Shown one piece after another: positions 1 to 11,252 of a stretch of 64,000 bases of DNA (positions are counted from its first letter, which is position 1; each line of letters starts with the position of its first letter). The stretch spans positions 1,996,579-2,060,578 of the forward strand of contig NZ_KI629782.1 in NCBI RefSeq assembly GCF_000503775.1, given 5' to 3'. Below the pieces are notes generated by a model. The model was not told where the DNA came from, did no database searches, and was given only the letters and a program-made list of their open reading frames with translations. The translations under genes were made by a program, and so were the position numbers. The stretch comes from Brevibacillus panacihumi W25 (lineage in GTDB: Bacteria > Bacillota > Bacilli > Brevibacillales > Brevibacillaceae).

Positions 1-977
1 GTTGAGCTGGGAATCCCCAATGCTAACAGGGGAATGAATCCCGAAGAGCTGGTTGCATTATTGGCCGCTTCAGGTGCCGCGACCCCTTTCATTTCGCCAT
101 GTCCGAATCTTTCCGGGTTTTTTGACACTTTTTTCTCCAGGTCATAGGCCAAAAAAGTGGTGACGGCGGCAGAGCATCCCGGCAAAAGCCCCAGGAAAAA
201 ACCGACTAATCCTCCACGGAACATCGCCCCGGAATTTTCGCGTATTTCCTTGAACTTCGGGTAGATATTGGTAATTTTTCCCACAGCAATCGATTTCGTG
301 TTCTCTTCCATTCCTTTGATGACTTCCGAGATAGCGAAGAGACCGATCACGACACTAATGATATCAATGCCTGCCTCTAACGGCTCTATCCCGAAGCTGA
401 AGCGCACCTGGCCACCGGTAAGTCCGATCCCTGTCATGGACAGCAGGTAGCCAAAGAGCCCCATGATCAAGCCTTTGATCAAAGAAGCGCCGGCCAGATT
501 GACGATAACCGTTAACGCCAGGAACATCAGTGCAAAATACTCGGGCGAGCCGAATTTCAACGCTTGATCGGCAAGCAGGGGAGCGAAAAAAACAAGGCCA
601 ATCACACCCATCGTACCGGCAACAAAGGAGCCGATCGCGGCAATGCCAAGCGCCGGTCCACCCCTGCCTTGTTTGGCTAAGGGATACCCATCCAGCGATG
701 TGGGAACAGCGGATACTTCACCTGGAATATTGAGCAATATGGCAGTGGTCGATCCCCCGTACATCGAGCCGTAATAGATCCCGGCCAGCATGATGATCCC
801 CTCTGTTGGCCCCAGTACCGTAGTGACCGGCAAGAGGATCGCGATGGTGGAAGTCGGTCCAAGGCCCGGCAGCATGCCGACCAATGTGCCAATCAATGCT
901 CCCCACAGCGCCATCATGATATTCGTGGGTGAGAGGGCAACCGAAAATCCGTCTAGAAGTAAGCTTAATGTTTCCAT
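1..977 (-). CDS. tctA: Tripartite tricarboxylate transporter large permease TctA (partial, C-terminus outside window)
   Basis: This is the large membrane subunit of a TTT-family transporter, which imports carboxylates using the ion gradient together with TctB and the binding protein TctC. About 325 of the usual ~500 residues are present. The N-terminal signature GMLPGLGPTSTIAILLP is followed by YYGSMYGGSTTAILLNIPGE, both typical of TctA, and by several long hydrophobic stretches. The ATG is preceded by GGGGGTGACTCACAA, a good ribosome binding site. It lies 20 bp downstream of tctB and is the distal gene seen of the operon FAD-dehydrogenase, tctC, tctB, tctA. The substrate cannot be read from the sequence. 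The family call is secure; the left end is cut by the window. Confidence 0.93.
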   Translation of the reverse strand, partial: METLSLLLDGFSVALSPTNIMMALWGALIGTLVGMLPGLGPTSTIAILLPVTTVLGPTEGIIMLAGIYYGSMYGGSTTAILLNIPGEVSAVPTSLDGYPLAKQGRGGPALGIAAIGSFVAGTMGVIGLVFFAPLLADQALKFGSPEYFALMFLALTVIVNLAGASLIKGLIMGLFGYLLSMTGIGLTGGQVRFSFGIEPLEAGIDIISVVIGLFAISEVIKGMEENTKSIAVGKITNIYPKFKEIRENSGAMFRGGLVGFFLGLLPGCSAAVTTFLAYDLEKKVSKNPERFGHGEMKGVAAPEAANNATSSSGFIPLLALGIPSS

Positions 978-997
978 TTGTGAGTCACCCCCTTACA

Positions 998-1441
998 TTA
1001 AAAGTTGAATATCCCACCAGGGAACGGCATATTCAGCCAGTAAACGAATATAGCGTAAACACACACCGTCTGAATTGCGGAGAAGAGCACCGATTTACGA
1101 TAATTGTAGGAACCGATAATTCGAAATAATGCGATGGAAATGAGAAAAGTGGCGATGGCAAAGCCTAGATAATAGAGCAGCACACAATAACCCAATAAAA
1201 CGCCAAAGATGCCCGCTATTTTCAGCATCATTTGACGGTCAGGATATTCTACCTTGAAACTTTGCCCTTTTACAAAGACTGCGAGTAATCCGAGAACGAT
1301 CAAGCCTATGCCAATCACGCCCGGCATGATATGATCCCCGACATAAAAACTCAAGCTAGTCGGGTACAATCGTAGAGCTTCGTAAAGGGAAAGCCCACCA
1401 AAGATGATACTTATCAATCCTCCGACACGATCGGCCAACAT
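998..1441 (-). CDS. tctB: Tripartite tricarboxylate transporter small permease TctB
   Basis: This is the small membrane subunit of the TTT transporter, about 147 residues with four hydrophobic segments, the usual TctB layout. An upstream in-frame TTG exists, but I chose the ATG at 1441 because AAGGAG stands 7 nt before it, while the TTG has no such site. It lies between tctC and tctA in the same direction. Primary sequence is poorly conserved in TctB proteins, so the assignment rests on length, hydrophobicity and position between the two well-conserved partners. Confidence 0.85.
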   Translation of the reverse strand: MLADRVGGLISIIFGGLSLYEALRLYPTSLSFYVGDHIMPGVIGIGLIVLGLLAVFVKGQSFKVEYPDRQMMLKIAGIFGVLLGYCVLLYYLGFAIATFLISIALFRIIGSYNYRKSVLFSAIQTVCVYAIFVYWLNMPFPGGIFNF

Positions 1442-1497
1442 AAGCGTGCTCCTTTCCAATCGTCCCGCTGCCAGCCTGATTCCCGATCACCGCCACA

Positions 1498-1534
1498 TAT
1501 GCAAAGAGGGATAGCGTGTACCCCTCTTTGCATA
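1498..1534 (-). other. Perfect 13-bp stem-loop between tctC and tctB
   Basis: TATGCAAAGAGGG and CCCTCTTTGCATA form a perfect 13-bp inverted repeat with an 11-nt loop, in the 123-bp gap between tctC and tctB. No run of T follows it on the minus strand, so it is not a classic intrinsic terminator. Hairpins like this after binding-protein genes often stabilise the upstream mRNA segment or lower expression of the permease genes. That role is inferred. Confidence 0.55.
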
Positions 1535-1564
1535 ATGGCTTGGGAGCCAGAGGCTTCTGGACAA

Positions 1565-2626
1565 CTATTGTTTTCTTGGGATATTCAAGGTTTCAGGGCT
1601 TACTTTCGCTGCGCCTGTATCTTGCAGCAGCCAAGCTGAGATCGATTGCTGGTCGCGCCAGAACTTCTCGGCTTCCGCACCGCTGATGCCCATCGGAATG
1701 ATCGCCAAGTTTTTCAACAATGCTTGGTAATCTGCATCCTTGGACGCTTCTGCAAATGCTTTTTCCAACGATTGCTTGACGTGATCAGGAGCTTCTTTTT
1801 TCACCCACACGCCGTAGAACGGTCCCCACGGCAGGAATTTCGCCATATCCGGCAATTCCTCGGTAATAGCCGGTACGTCTGGCAGCTCCTCTGCCTTCTC
1901 ATTGTTGACGACAGCCAGGACGCGGACTTTCCCGCCTTTTGCATTTTCAATCGCTTTTGACAGGCTGACGATCGATACGTCGATATGGTTGCCGAGCAGC
2001 GCTGTCACGATCGGGCCTTCACCATCATAAGGAACCATGTTAAATTCGGCGTTCTCACTCTGGCTGATCATCGCTGTTACCATATAGGAAAGTCCGCCTG
2101 GACCAGTGGTTCCCATTTTGATGTCGCCTGGATTAGCCTTTACATCATTCATCAGGTCTGTCATCGTCTTGTACTTGGAATTTTCGTGTACGGTGATGGC
2201 AGCCAAACCGCGTCCCATGATATGAACCGGATAGAATTCCTCAAAGCTGCGTTCCGAAAGCTTCAGAACACCATAGACAGTCGGATTTTCTGCAGAGAAC
2301 AGCAACGTATGGCCATCTGCATCTTTGTCATAGACGTACTTGGTTCCAACTGTACCTGTAGCTCCCGGTTTGTTCGTGATATTAACCGGTTGACCCAGCT
2401 GTTTTTCGGCGACAGTGGCAATCGCACGCGCCACGAGATCGGTCCCGCCTCCTGCACCGAAAGGTACGATACCCTCGATTTGTCTCGTCGGATATTGCGG
2501 CTGTTCGCTTTGCCCCTGGCCGCTCTGTCCCTGACCGCTGCTGCATGCGGACACGAGAAGCATGCTCGCTACTAGACAAAAGGCTGCTCCCTTTTTCCAT
2601 AAAGAACTCTTTTTTTGTTTGAACAT
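1565..2626 (-). CDS. tctC: Tripartite tricarboxylate transporter substrate-binding lipoprotein TctC
   Basis: This is the extracytoplasmic solute-binding protein of the TTT system, anchored to the membrane as a lipoprotein. The N-terminus has a basic stretch, a hydrophobic core and a lipobox LVSAC with Cys at about residue 28, followed by a Ser/Gly/Gln-rich linker. The mature part contains PFGAGGGTDLVARAIA and NKPGATGTVGTKYV, characteristic of the TctC/Bug family. An in-frame TTG six codons upstream is unlikely to be the start because GAGGGGGAG sits directly before the ATG at 2626. The length of about 353 residues is slightly long for the family because of the linker. The gene follows the FAD dehydrogenase by 24 bp, so the two are probably co-transcribed. 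The ligand is probably a di- or tricarboxylate, but the sequence does not decide this. Confidence 0.92.
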   Translation of the reverse strand: MFKQKKSSLWKKGAAFCLVASMLLVSACSSGQGQSGQGQSEQPQYPTRQIEGIVPFGAGGGTDLVARAIATVAEKQLGQPVNITNKPGATGTVGTKYVYDKDADGHTLLFSAENPTVYGVLKLSERSFEEFYPVHIMGRGLAAITVHENSKYKTMTDLMNDVKANPGDIKMGTTGPGGLSYMVTAMISQSENAEFNMVPYDGEGPIVTALLGNHIDVSIVSLSKAIENAKGGKVRVLAVVNNEKAEELPDVPAITEELPDMAKFLPWGPFYGVWVKKEAPDHVKQSLEKAFAEASKDADYQALLKNLAIIPMGISGAEAEKFWRDQQSISAWLLQDTGAAKVSPETLNIPRKQ

Positions 2627-2650
2627 GAAAATTCTCCCCCTCAAGATTAT

Positions 2651-3955
2651 CTAAATAATTGCACCCTGCTCGCGTAATTGTTTCTTTAATTTGTTTGTAT
2701 CGATATTTTTTAATAGTACCTGATCCTGCATGCTTATCACACACGCAACGCCTGCCGCTTGTCCGATTGCCATGCAGATGGACATCACTCTGGTAGAGGC
2801 ATTGGCAAAATGCGTGGTCGAAATCGATCTCCCTGCCACTAGCAGGTTATCGACGTTTCCGGGAATCATCGTCCGATAGGGAATCTGGTAGTTTTGCTTC
2901 AAATAGGTTTTGATGGTTTTGTTCTCGACCGCATCATGATATTCGACTGGCCAAGCCCCCCAGCAAATCCCGTCCTCGAACGTCGCTCCCTGCATCACAT
3001 GCTCCTCTGTCAGGACAAATTCGGCAACGATTCTCCTCGATTCCCGGACGCCGATTTGAGTAGCAATTTCACTCAAATGAGAATCCTTGAAGCCCGGAAT
3101 CTTATCTCGTAAAAATTGACTGTACTCGATGCTGGACCTTCTGCCCTCTATTTCGGCTTCTGTCATTTGTTTGGCATCGATGGCAGAAAAAGAGATCCAA
3201 TTCAAGTTGGCAATGATCGAATTTCCCACCGCGGATTCCATATACACCCCTGACGTTCGGGTAAACGCATACTCGCCTTTGTCAATGCTTGCCTGCGCCA
3301 GATCCTTGTACTGCTGACGGGTGAATGCCGTTGCTTCCTTCAGATCGACATCCCCCATTTTAAAAATGGTCGTCGCTGCTTGAACCTGCCCCTTTTCATT
3401 GCCGATAACATAAGGAGCGTCCACCATTGGCACTACATCCGCATCTCCCGTACAATCCACGAATGTTTTGGCAAATACGCGGAAGACTCCCTCTTTGTTC
3501 GTAATAATGGCGTATTGGATGCTGCCGCTTTCCTTTTTTACACCAATGACTTGTGTATGCAGCAGGAGCTGGATGTTTTCGTAATGAGCCAGCAAGCGGT
3601 CAATGGCAACTTTCAGCAAGTGGTGGTCGCACGTATCCGCCCGATGCTGTCCGAAATCCAGCCCTTCTTTCGCTCCGCCCAGCTTGCCCAGCTCCAGGAA
3701 CAGCTCGTCTCTTACCCCGCCGATAATCTTGCTCTCTTTATCTGCCGAATAAGCGCCGCAAATCGTGCTCACTGCGGCGGTAGTAGCCATTCCGCCGAGA
3801 AAACCGTATTTCTCGATGAGAAGCACCTCTGCTCCGCATTTTGCTGCTCCTACGGCTGCCCCTATCCCGGCGAAACCGCCACCCATCACCAGGATCTCCG
3901 TATGCAGATCGCCGCCGAATTTGAAACCCAACTCTGTTACCGCCGATTCAAACAT
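2651..3955 (-). CDS. FAD-dependent oxidoreductase (FAD_oxidored family)
   Basis: This is a flavoprotein dehydrogenase of the PF12831-like group. The N-terminus carries a dinucleotide-binding motif (VMGGGFAGIGAAVGAA) followed by LIEKYGFLGGMAT, and the C-terminal region has a second FAD-contact segment, NLLVAGRSISTTHFANASTRVM. The length of 434 residues is normal. I chose the ATG at 3955 over the GTG four codons upstream because GAGGTGG precedes it at suitable spacing and overlaps the GTG. It is the first gene of the operon with tctCBA and is divergent from a LysR regulator. By analogy with tricarballylate utilisation loci (FAD dehydrogenase plus transporter plus LysR), it may oxidise the imported carboxylate. 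That is an inference, and the substrate is unknown. Confidence 0.85.
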   Translation of the reverse strand: MFESAVTELGFKFGGDLHTEILVMGGGFAGIGAAVGAAKCGAEVLLIEKYGFLGGMATTAAVSTICGAYSADKESKIIGGVRDELFLELGKLGGAKEGLDFGQHRADTCDHHLLKVAIDRLLAHYENIQLLLHTQVIGVKKESGSIQYAIITNKEGVFRVFAKTFVDCTGDADVVPMVDAPYVIGNEKGQVQAATTIFKMGDVDLKEATAFTRQQYKDLAQASIDKGEYAFTRTSGVYMESAVGNSIIANLNWISFSAIDAKQMTEAEIEGRRSSIEYSQFLRDKIPGFKDSHLSEIATQIGVRESRRIVAEFVLTEEHVMQGATFEDGICWGAWPVEYHDAVENKTIKTYLKQNYQIPYRTMIPGNVDNLLVAGRSISTTHFANASTRVMSICMAIGQAAGVACVISMQDQVLLKNIDTNKLKKQLREQGAII

Positions 3956-4191
3956 TCTGTGTGCCACCTCATGTCTCTACCTTTTGTAGTCATTTTCAGG
4001 GATCATTCACGCTCCCTATCCCTTGCCTGAATTTTGTAAAGCCACCTCCTGATTGAAAGCAAAATTGTCCGTTTGCCGCGATCCTGTCAGCTCTTATGAA
4101 GCGTTTTCATTTTTGTGATGAATGTTCGCTTATCATCCTTAGTATTCAATCTTATTTAAAATTTCCATCAATTAAGAATAATATTACGCTA

Positions 4192-4218
4192 TTATTTATA
4201 AAGATCAATCTGTATAAT
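4192..4218 (+). promoter_or_regulatory. Probable promoter of the LysR gene in the divergent intergenic region
   Basis: The 309-bp gap between the divergent dehydrogenase and lysR genes is AT-rich. It contains a TATAAT-like -10 box at 4213-4218 reading rightwards, with only a weak -35 (ATTATT). The gap probably also holds the LysR operator for the transporter operon, but I could not single out a convincing T-N11-A pair. Confidence 0.35.
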
Positions 4219-4264
4219 CAAAGTATTCATAAGTAATATCGATTAATAGAAAGCTGGTGTGTTG

Positions 4265-5152
4265 ATGGAGCTGCATCAGTTGCAATACGTCATTGAAATA
4301 GCCAAGCACAATCATTTTACGCGGGCGGCAGAGGAGATCTGTGTTTCCCAGTCAACACTCTCCCAACAAGTGACGAAATTGGAGGAAGAACTCGGGGTGA
4401 AACTGTTTGATCGCACGACCCGAACCGTCAGGCCCACACCTGCCGGAGAAGAGTTTATCTTCTATGCCAAACGAATCTTGTCCGATATCGAGAGGGCAAA
4501 GAATCGCATGCAAGAATACGCCGGGCTGGCAAAAGGGAAGATCAAAATTGGTGCGATTAACTCCATGGGCAATCTCGCGAGTATCATTGGTAACTTTCAG
4601 AAAGATCATCCTGGCTTGAACATTATGATCGTGGAAGAGGGAAGCTATAAGCTGTTGGAAATGCTGCAAACGTTCCAAATCGATATCGCGATCATTACTC
4701 CTCCTTTAGAGATGAACCTGCAAAATATTACCGAAATATACGAGCTGATCGATGATGAACTCGTCCTGGTGACCCCCAAAAATCACCCATTTGCCGAGAG
4801 AGACAAAATCGACTTGGCTGAAGCAGCCCAAGAAAAATTTATTTTCCCGAGCCGCATGCATAGTGCATACAATTTGGCTCTGCAAGCATGTCGAGACGCC
4901 AATTTTGAACCGGATATCGTTTGCGAAAGCAGCAGTTTGTATGCCCGTTTTGACCTTGTGAGCAAAGATATGGGCGTTTCCCTTGTTTCCTCCAAAGGGG
5001 TAAAATCGAGCGACAACGATAAGGTTTCTACCATCCGATTGACGAAATCGATTAAAAAGCCAACCGTCCTCGCCTTGCTGAAGCATACGTACCATCCCCC
5101 TGCCGTGATTGCTTTTCGGGATTATATCTTGAATTCGGTTTCCTTTCAATAA
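4265..5152 (+). CDS. LysR family transcriptional regulator
   Basis: This is a LysR-type activator of 295 residues. The N-terminal winged helix-turn-helix is clear (MELHQLQYVIEIAKHNHFTR, AAEEICVSQSTLSQQVTKLE, LFDRTTRTVRPTPAG), followed by the two-lobed effector-binding domain. The ATG at 4265 matches the usual family start; a GTG two codons earlier is possible. The gene diverges from the FAD dehydrogenase and tctCBA operon, the classic arrangement for an activator of that operon in response to its substrate. It ends at an intrinsic terminator. Family assignment is certain; the regulated operon is inferred from position. Confidence 0.93.
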   Translation: MELHQLQYVIEIAKHNHFTRAAEEICVSQSTLSQQVTKLEEELGVKLFDRTTRTVRPTPAGEEFIFYAKRILSDIERAKNRMQEYAGLAKGKIKIGAINSMGNLASIIGNFQKDHPGLNIMIVEEGSYKLLEMLQTFQIDIAIITPPLEMNLQNITEIYELIDDELVLVTPKNHPFAERDKIDLAEAAQEKFIFPSRMHSAYNLALQACRDANFEPDIVCESSSLYARFDLVSKDMGVSLVSSKGVKSSDNDKVSTIRLTKSIKKPTVLALLKHTYHPPAVIAFRDYILNSVSFQ

Positions 5153-5162
5153 AGGTGAGGAA

Positions 5163-5200
5163 CCCGGGCGATTGACGTTGCCAATCGCTCGGGCTCTATT
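5163..5200 (+). terminator. Intrinsic terminator after lysR
   Basis: CCCGGGCGATTG and CAATCGCTCGGG pair over 12 bp with one G-U wobble and a 7-nt loop. CTCTATTTG follows. It lies between the convergent lysR and rph genes. Confidence 0.75.
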
Positions 5201-5215
5201 TGATGGATTCAGCTC

Positions 5216-7831
<2,616 letters not shown>

Positions 7832-7869
7832 TCACTATCTCCCCTAACCAGCCAATTTGGAAAAAACAT

Positions 7870-7899
7870 TTGACAAGAGTTCACCGGCCATGGTACTAT
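7870..7899 (+). promoter_or_regulatory. Strong sigma-A-type promoter divergent from rph
   Basis: TTGACA at 7870-7875 and TACTAT at 7894-7899 are separated by 18 bp. This promoter points away from rph, and no large rightward gene follows. The next features are a short open frame and an intrinsic terminator. Confidence 0.6.
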
Positions 7900-7921
7900 T
7901 AAGTTGTAAGATAGGATATTT

Positions 7922-7999
7922 ATGCACACACAAGTAATTCGGAGCCGTGGTATGATTATATCATCGCATCCGTTTGATATGCAATGCGAAAGAACCTGA
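7922..7999 (+). CDS. Possible 25-residue peptide gene inside the small transcript
   Basis: An ATG preceded by AGGATATTT opens a frame of 25 codons, whose TGA falls in the upstream arm of the terminator hairpin. The peptide (starting MHTQVIRSRG) resembles nothing I know. Stop and terminator overlap as in compact small mRNAs or leader peptides. Equally, the frame may be chance inside a noncoding RNA. Reported because promoter, ribosome binding site, frame and terminator line up. Confidence 0.22.
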   Translation: MHTQVIRSRGMIISSHPFDMQCERT

Positions 8000-8021
8000 C
8001 ACGGTATCAGGTTCTTTTTTT
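7989..8021 (+). terminator. Intrinsic terminator of the small unit
   Basis: AAAGAACCTGA and TCAGGTTCTTT form a perfect 11-bp stem with a 7-nt loop, merging into TTTTTTT on the plus strand. It can only terminate rightward transcription here. Confidence 0.75.
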
Positions 8022-8205
8022 ATTTTGTGTTTTAAGCTGAACTACAGACTCACTCCTCGTTTTATTTCTTCAATGATGGCTTTTGGTCGGCAAGGCAGCA
8101 GAGCCGGCCCGCTCGCAGTCAGGCTGCCAATCGAGGAGACAGTCGTGTGGAATCGTTTCGAGTAAGGGGAGTCGTGTTTATGTGGATCGGCCATGCTCGG
8201 CATAG

Positions 8206-8234
8206 GAATACTTGCCCGTACCTGGCAAATAATA
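8206..8234 (+). promoter_or_regulatory. Possible forespore (sigma-G-like) promoter of sspH
   Basis: GAATA at 8206-8210 and CAAATAATA at 8226-8234 roughly resemble the -35 and -10 elements of forespore promoters upstream of a spore protein gene. The match is loose, and the assignment leans on the identity of the downstream gene. Confidence 0.25.
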
Positions 8235-8268
8235 CTTGGGACAACATTATTCCCAGGAGGTCTTCCCC

Positions 8269-8451
8269 ATGAATACCCAACGCGCCAAAGAGATCGTCAA
8301 CTCTCCCGTCATGACCCAGGTCACCTTGAACGAAGTCCCTGTCTATATTCAGCATGTCGATGAAGAGACGGAAATGGCCAGAGTCTTTCCCCTGGATGAA
8401 CCAGAACGTGAGCAAAGCGTTCCTGTGAGCAGCCTGGTGGAACATAGGTAA
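8269..8451 (+). CDS. sspH: Small acid-soluble spore protein H (SspH)
   Basis: This 60-residue protein matches the H-type small acid-soluble spore protein family along its length: MNTQRAKEIVNSPVMTQVTL at the N-terminus, then VPVYIQHVDEETEMARVFPL. H-type proteins are minor components of the dormant spore core, made in the forespore. The ATG at 8269 lies 8 nt after AGGAGG. Longer in-frame extension upstream has no ribosome binding site. It stands alone, convergent with the phosphoesterase gene. Its presence is the clearest sign in the window that the organism forms endospores. Confidence 0.93.
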   Translation: MNTQRAKEIVNSPVMTQVTLNEVPVYIQHVDEETEMARVFPLDEPEREQSVPVSSLVEHR

Positions 8452-8453
8452 CG

Positions 8454-8500
8454 AAAAAAGCCTGTAGACCTCGTTCCTCTTCGGAACTTTGGCTACAGGC
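8454..8500 (-). terminator. Intrinsic terminator after the phosphoesterase gene (minus strand)
   Basis: On the minus strand GCCTGTAG and CTACAGGC pair around a smaller GTTCC/GGAAC hairpin, and TTTTTTC follows. The plus-strand side lacks a good T run, so it mainly serves the leftward gene, though it may also slow sspH transcription. Confidence 0.65.
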
Positions 8501-8569
8501 AAATTATTTGCCCACCAGGATGTTATGAGCGAGTAAACACTGCCAAACTTGAATGCAGGCATTCGCTCA

Positions 8570-9319
8570 TCAGATGATTAGCGCTCTACCGGATCTGATG
8601 GCATAGGCATAGTCTTCTCGTCCATTACGCTCTGCTCTTTGGGCGGCTAACTCATAATCGTAAGGGAGCAAAATATGTTCCATTTGCCATGATCCATGAT
8701 GTTTGCTTGCAATCGCATATCGAGCATGAGGTGTCATGGCTTCCATAGAGTGGGGGTAGGGTTGTTCCTCGTAGTATGCGGGAAGGCCGACACTTCCAGG
8801 ATTCACAATGAACTTTCCGTCTGGCAACCAGACTGATTTGGCAACATGCGTATGTCCGCAAAAAATGAGCTTTTGCGGGACAGGAGCAAGTTCAGACATG
8901 AGGATGTCGACACTCTTTGCCACGACTCCATGCGGTGTAACCTCCTCGATGAGACTCTTATCATCTGAGAAAGGGGTTCCATGGCAGAAGAACAGCTCCT
9001 CGTCAGCCCAGGTTCTATGAAAGGACTGAATCCATGCAAGTATTTCCTGTGTGAGTAGCGGCTTTACATAGTGAAACGTAATGGAATTCATCTCATCTTG
9101 TAACAAATATCGATCACAGTTTCCCATGATGTGAATCAGATTGGGACGATTCATGAGAATTTCAGCTGTTTGAATCGGATCGATCGGGCCAAACAAGGTA
9201 TCTCCTAGATTGACAATGGTTTTTATTCCACGTATATCAATATCACGGAGTACAGCTTCCAACGCATAGACATTGCTATGAATATCAGAAATGACGGCTA
9301 TAGCATTTTCGTTGTTCAC
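8570..9319 (-). CDS. Calcineurin-like metallophosphoesterase
   Basis: This 249-residue cytoplasmic phosphoesterase has all metal-ligand motifs of the family in order: ISDIHSN near the N-terminus, NLGDTLFGP, MGNCDR, FCHGTP, and GHTHVA followed by NPGSVGLP. It belongs with YfcE/MJ0936-type phosphodiesterases; the substrate is unknown. The start is a GTG with GGGGTGA 6 nt upstream. It stands as a single-gene unit between the sulfate operon and the converging sspH. Confidence 0.85.
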   Translation of the reverse strand: MNNENAIAVISDIHSNVYALEAVLRDIDIRGIKTIVNLGDTLFGPIDPIQTAEILMNRPNLIHIMGNCDRYLLQDEMNSITFHYVKPLLTQEILAWIQSFHRTWADEELFFCHGTPFSDDKSLIEEVTPHGVVAKSVDILMSELAPVPQKLIFCGHTHVAKSVWLPDGKFIVNPGSVGLPAYYEEQPYPHSMEAMTPHARYAIASKHHGSWQMEHILLPYDYELAAQRAERNGREDYAYAIRSGRALII

Positions 9320-9507
9320 GATCGTTCACCCCACTTTTATTTAATTATGGCATGATTTTTCCAAAAAGTGGAGTATCATTGATATAGTTGATTAATGTGA
9401 TTTTTACAATCAAGGGGGGGTTGTTCGGCAAATACAGAGTGACCGACCACTGCCTAATACAAGTATGTCGGCGTTATCCCACCGAATAATCGATAGTTGC
9501 TGATCAA

Positions 9508-11226
9508 TCAATCATGAAAATTCGTACCGTCTGTCACTTCTTTTATGATACCGGTACGGATCACGAAGTCACCAAAATGTTCTCCTTCATGCCGTTCTTT
9601 CGCATATTGGGAAAGGAGCATCCTTAGTTCATTCAATATTTCTACTTCGCCGATGTTTTCCCGGTATATTTTACTTAAACGGCTGCCGTCAAAAGCTGCT
9701 CCAATATACATATTGTATTTGCCAGGCGCTTTACCAATAAAGCCAATTTCACCAAGGGCATGGCGGGCACAGCCATTCGGGCATCCTGTCATGCGGATCG
9801 TGATTTCTTCATCCCTCAGGCCATTTTGATCGACAATTTCCTCGATTTTATCAATAAGTACAGGCAAATAGCGTTCGGCCTCCGCCATCGCCAAACCGCA
9901 TGTCGGTAGCGCCACGCAAGCCATTGAATTACGGCGAAGCGCACTAAAATGTTTACCATCCGTTAAACCATATTGTTCAATAAGCGTTGTTATTCTATCC
10001 TTTTCTCGGCCCGATACATTGGCAATAATCAGGTTTTGATTCGCTGTTAGTCGAAACTCGCCAGTGTGGACTTTGGCAATCTCACGCAATCCAGTTTTCA
10101 GCTTGAAATGATCAAAATCCGCTACCCGGCCACCTTCTATAAACATCGTAAAATGCCATTTTCCCTGAAAATCTTCTACCCAGCCGTAACGGTCGCCATT
10201 GTGAGTGAAATGATAAGATTTTGCTTCGTCCAATCTCCATCCAAGGCGTTTTTCCAATTCTCCTTTCATCGTTTCTACACCTAACCGATCGACCGTATAT
10301 TTAAACCGTGCTTTTTTCCGTTCAGAACGGTTGCCGTAGTCTCTTTGAATGGTAATGATCCTTTCAGATACATCGCATATTTGCTCAGGTTTACAGGAGC
10401 CGATTACTTTCGCAAGCTGGGGATACGTCTCTTTGTCCCCATGCGTCATGCCCATTCCACCGCCGATTGCCACGTTAAAACCTGTTAGCTTCCCCTCTTC
10501 CACAATCGCAATAAAGCCAAGATCCTGTGAAAAAACATCGATCGTATTGGAAGGCGGGACAGCTATGCCGATTTTGAACTTCCGCGGGAGATAATGCTTT
10601 CCATACATTGGCTCTGTTTCTTCGCTACCTGGCGTACCAGCTACTTTTTCATCATCAAGCCATATTTCATGATAGGCAGTAGTTCGGGGCAATAAATGAT
10701 TGCTTACTTGCTTCGACCATTCATATACTTCAGAATGAATTTCAGACTGATAAGGATTCGGATCACACATGACGTTTCTGTTTACATCGCCACACGCCGC
10801 AATGGTATCTAAAAGGGAATGGTGAATCTCTTGGATCGTCTTTTTCATGTTCCATTTTAAAATACCGTGCATTTGAAATGTCTGGCGTGTTGTTAATTTT
10901 AAAGTGCCATTCCCGTGTTTTTGGGCCAGTTCATCAAGAACGAGCCACTGTTCCGGCGTCGCAACCCCACCTGGTAAACGAATGCGCAGCATAAATTGAT
11001 AGGCTGGTTCCAGCTTTTGCTTTTGCCGCTCATTTCGCAAATCCCGGTCATCCTGCAGGTAGCTGCCATGAAATTTTAATAAACGGTTATCGTCATCTGG
11101 GATACCAGCACTGATTGGTTCGGTCATCGTTTCCTTAAGCGTACCGCGCAAATAGTTGCTTTCGTCTTTAATCCGTTCAACATCGCTAGGTTTACCCTCA
11201 GGGGCCTTTATGATTTGTTTCGCCAT
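9508..11226 (-). CDS. cysI: Sulfite reductase hemoprotein beta subunit CysI
   Basis: CysI carries the coupled siroheme and 4Fe-4S centre that reduces sulfite to sulfide with six electrons from CysJ. The 572-residue length fits the family. Cluster ligands are visible as CVALPTC (Cys 437 and 443) and CPNGC (Cys 482 and 486). The siroheme-binding arginine-rich segment [12 protein letters not shown] lies near residue 115. GGAGAGGAGTG precedes the ATG. It follows cysJ by 26 bp and is the last gene of the sulfate assimilation operon; no convincing terminator was found in the 188 bp beyond it. Confidence 0.96.
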   Translation of the reverse strand: MAKQIIKAPEGKPSDVERIKDESNYLRGTLKETMTEPISAGIPDDDNRLLKFHGSYLQDDRDLRNERQKQKLEPAYQFMLRIRLPGGVATPEQWLVLDELAQKHGNGTLKLTTRQTFQMHGILKWNMKKTIQEIHHSLLDTIAACGDVNRNVMCDPNPYQSEIHSEVYEWSKQVSNHLLPRTTAYHEIWLDDEKVAGTPGSEETEPMYGKHYLPRKFKIGIAVPPSNTIDVFSQDLGFIAIVEEGKLTGFNVAIGGGMGMTHGDKETYPQLAKVIGSCKPEQICDVSERIITIQRDYGNRSERKKARFKYTVDRLGVETMKGELEKRLGWRLDEAKSYHFTHNGDRYGWVEDFQGKWHFTMFIEGGRVADFDHFKLKTGLREIAKVHTGEFRLTANQNLIIANVSGREKDRITTLIEQYGLTDGKHFSALRRNSMACVALPTCGLAMAEAERYLPVLIDKIEEIVDQNGLRDEEITIRMTGCPNGCARHALGEIGFIGKAPGKYNMYIGAAFDGSRLSKIYRENIGEVEILNELRMLLSQYAKERHEGEHFGDFVIRTGIIKEVTDGTNFHD

Positions 11227-11252
11227 TTTGGAACACTCCTCTCCATCCTTGC

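Larger units (their letters stand above)
7907..8021 (+). ncRNA. Candidate small RNA (about 115 nt) divergent from rph
   Basis: The unit is bounded by a good promoter just upstream and an intrinsic terminator at its right end (AAAGAACCTGA / TCAGGTTCTTT with a T run), giving a predicted transcript of about 115 nt. It could be a regulatory RNA, a leader remnant, or the mRNA of the 25-codon frame inside it. No known RNA family is recognised. The boundaries rest only on promoter and terminator sequence. Confidence 0.35.

Noticed and set aside
1985..2575. 196-codon rightward frame antisense to tctC
   Set aside because: Mirror of a well-supported binding-protein gene; composition is that of an antisense shadow.
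3380..4030. 216-codon rightward frame antisense to the FAD dehydrogenase
   Set aside because: No ribosome binding site or domain; the flavoprotein motifs are on the other strand.
7832..8000. Rifampin-associated palindromic element before rph
   Set aside because: No sequence close to the described 19-bp GGGGCTTGC...GCAAGCCCC element is present.
8119..8562. 147-codon leftward frame antisense to sspH
   Set aside because: It lies across sspH and the terminator, has no ribosome binding site and no family resemblance; the opposite strand encodes a clear spore protein.
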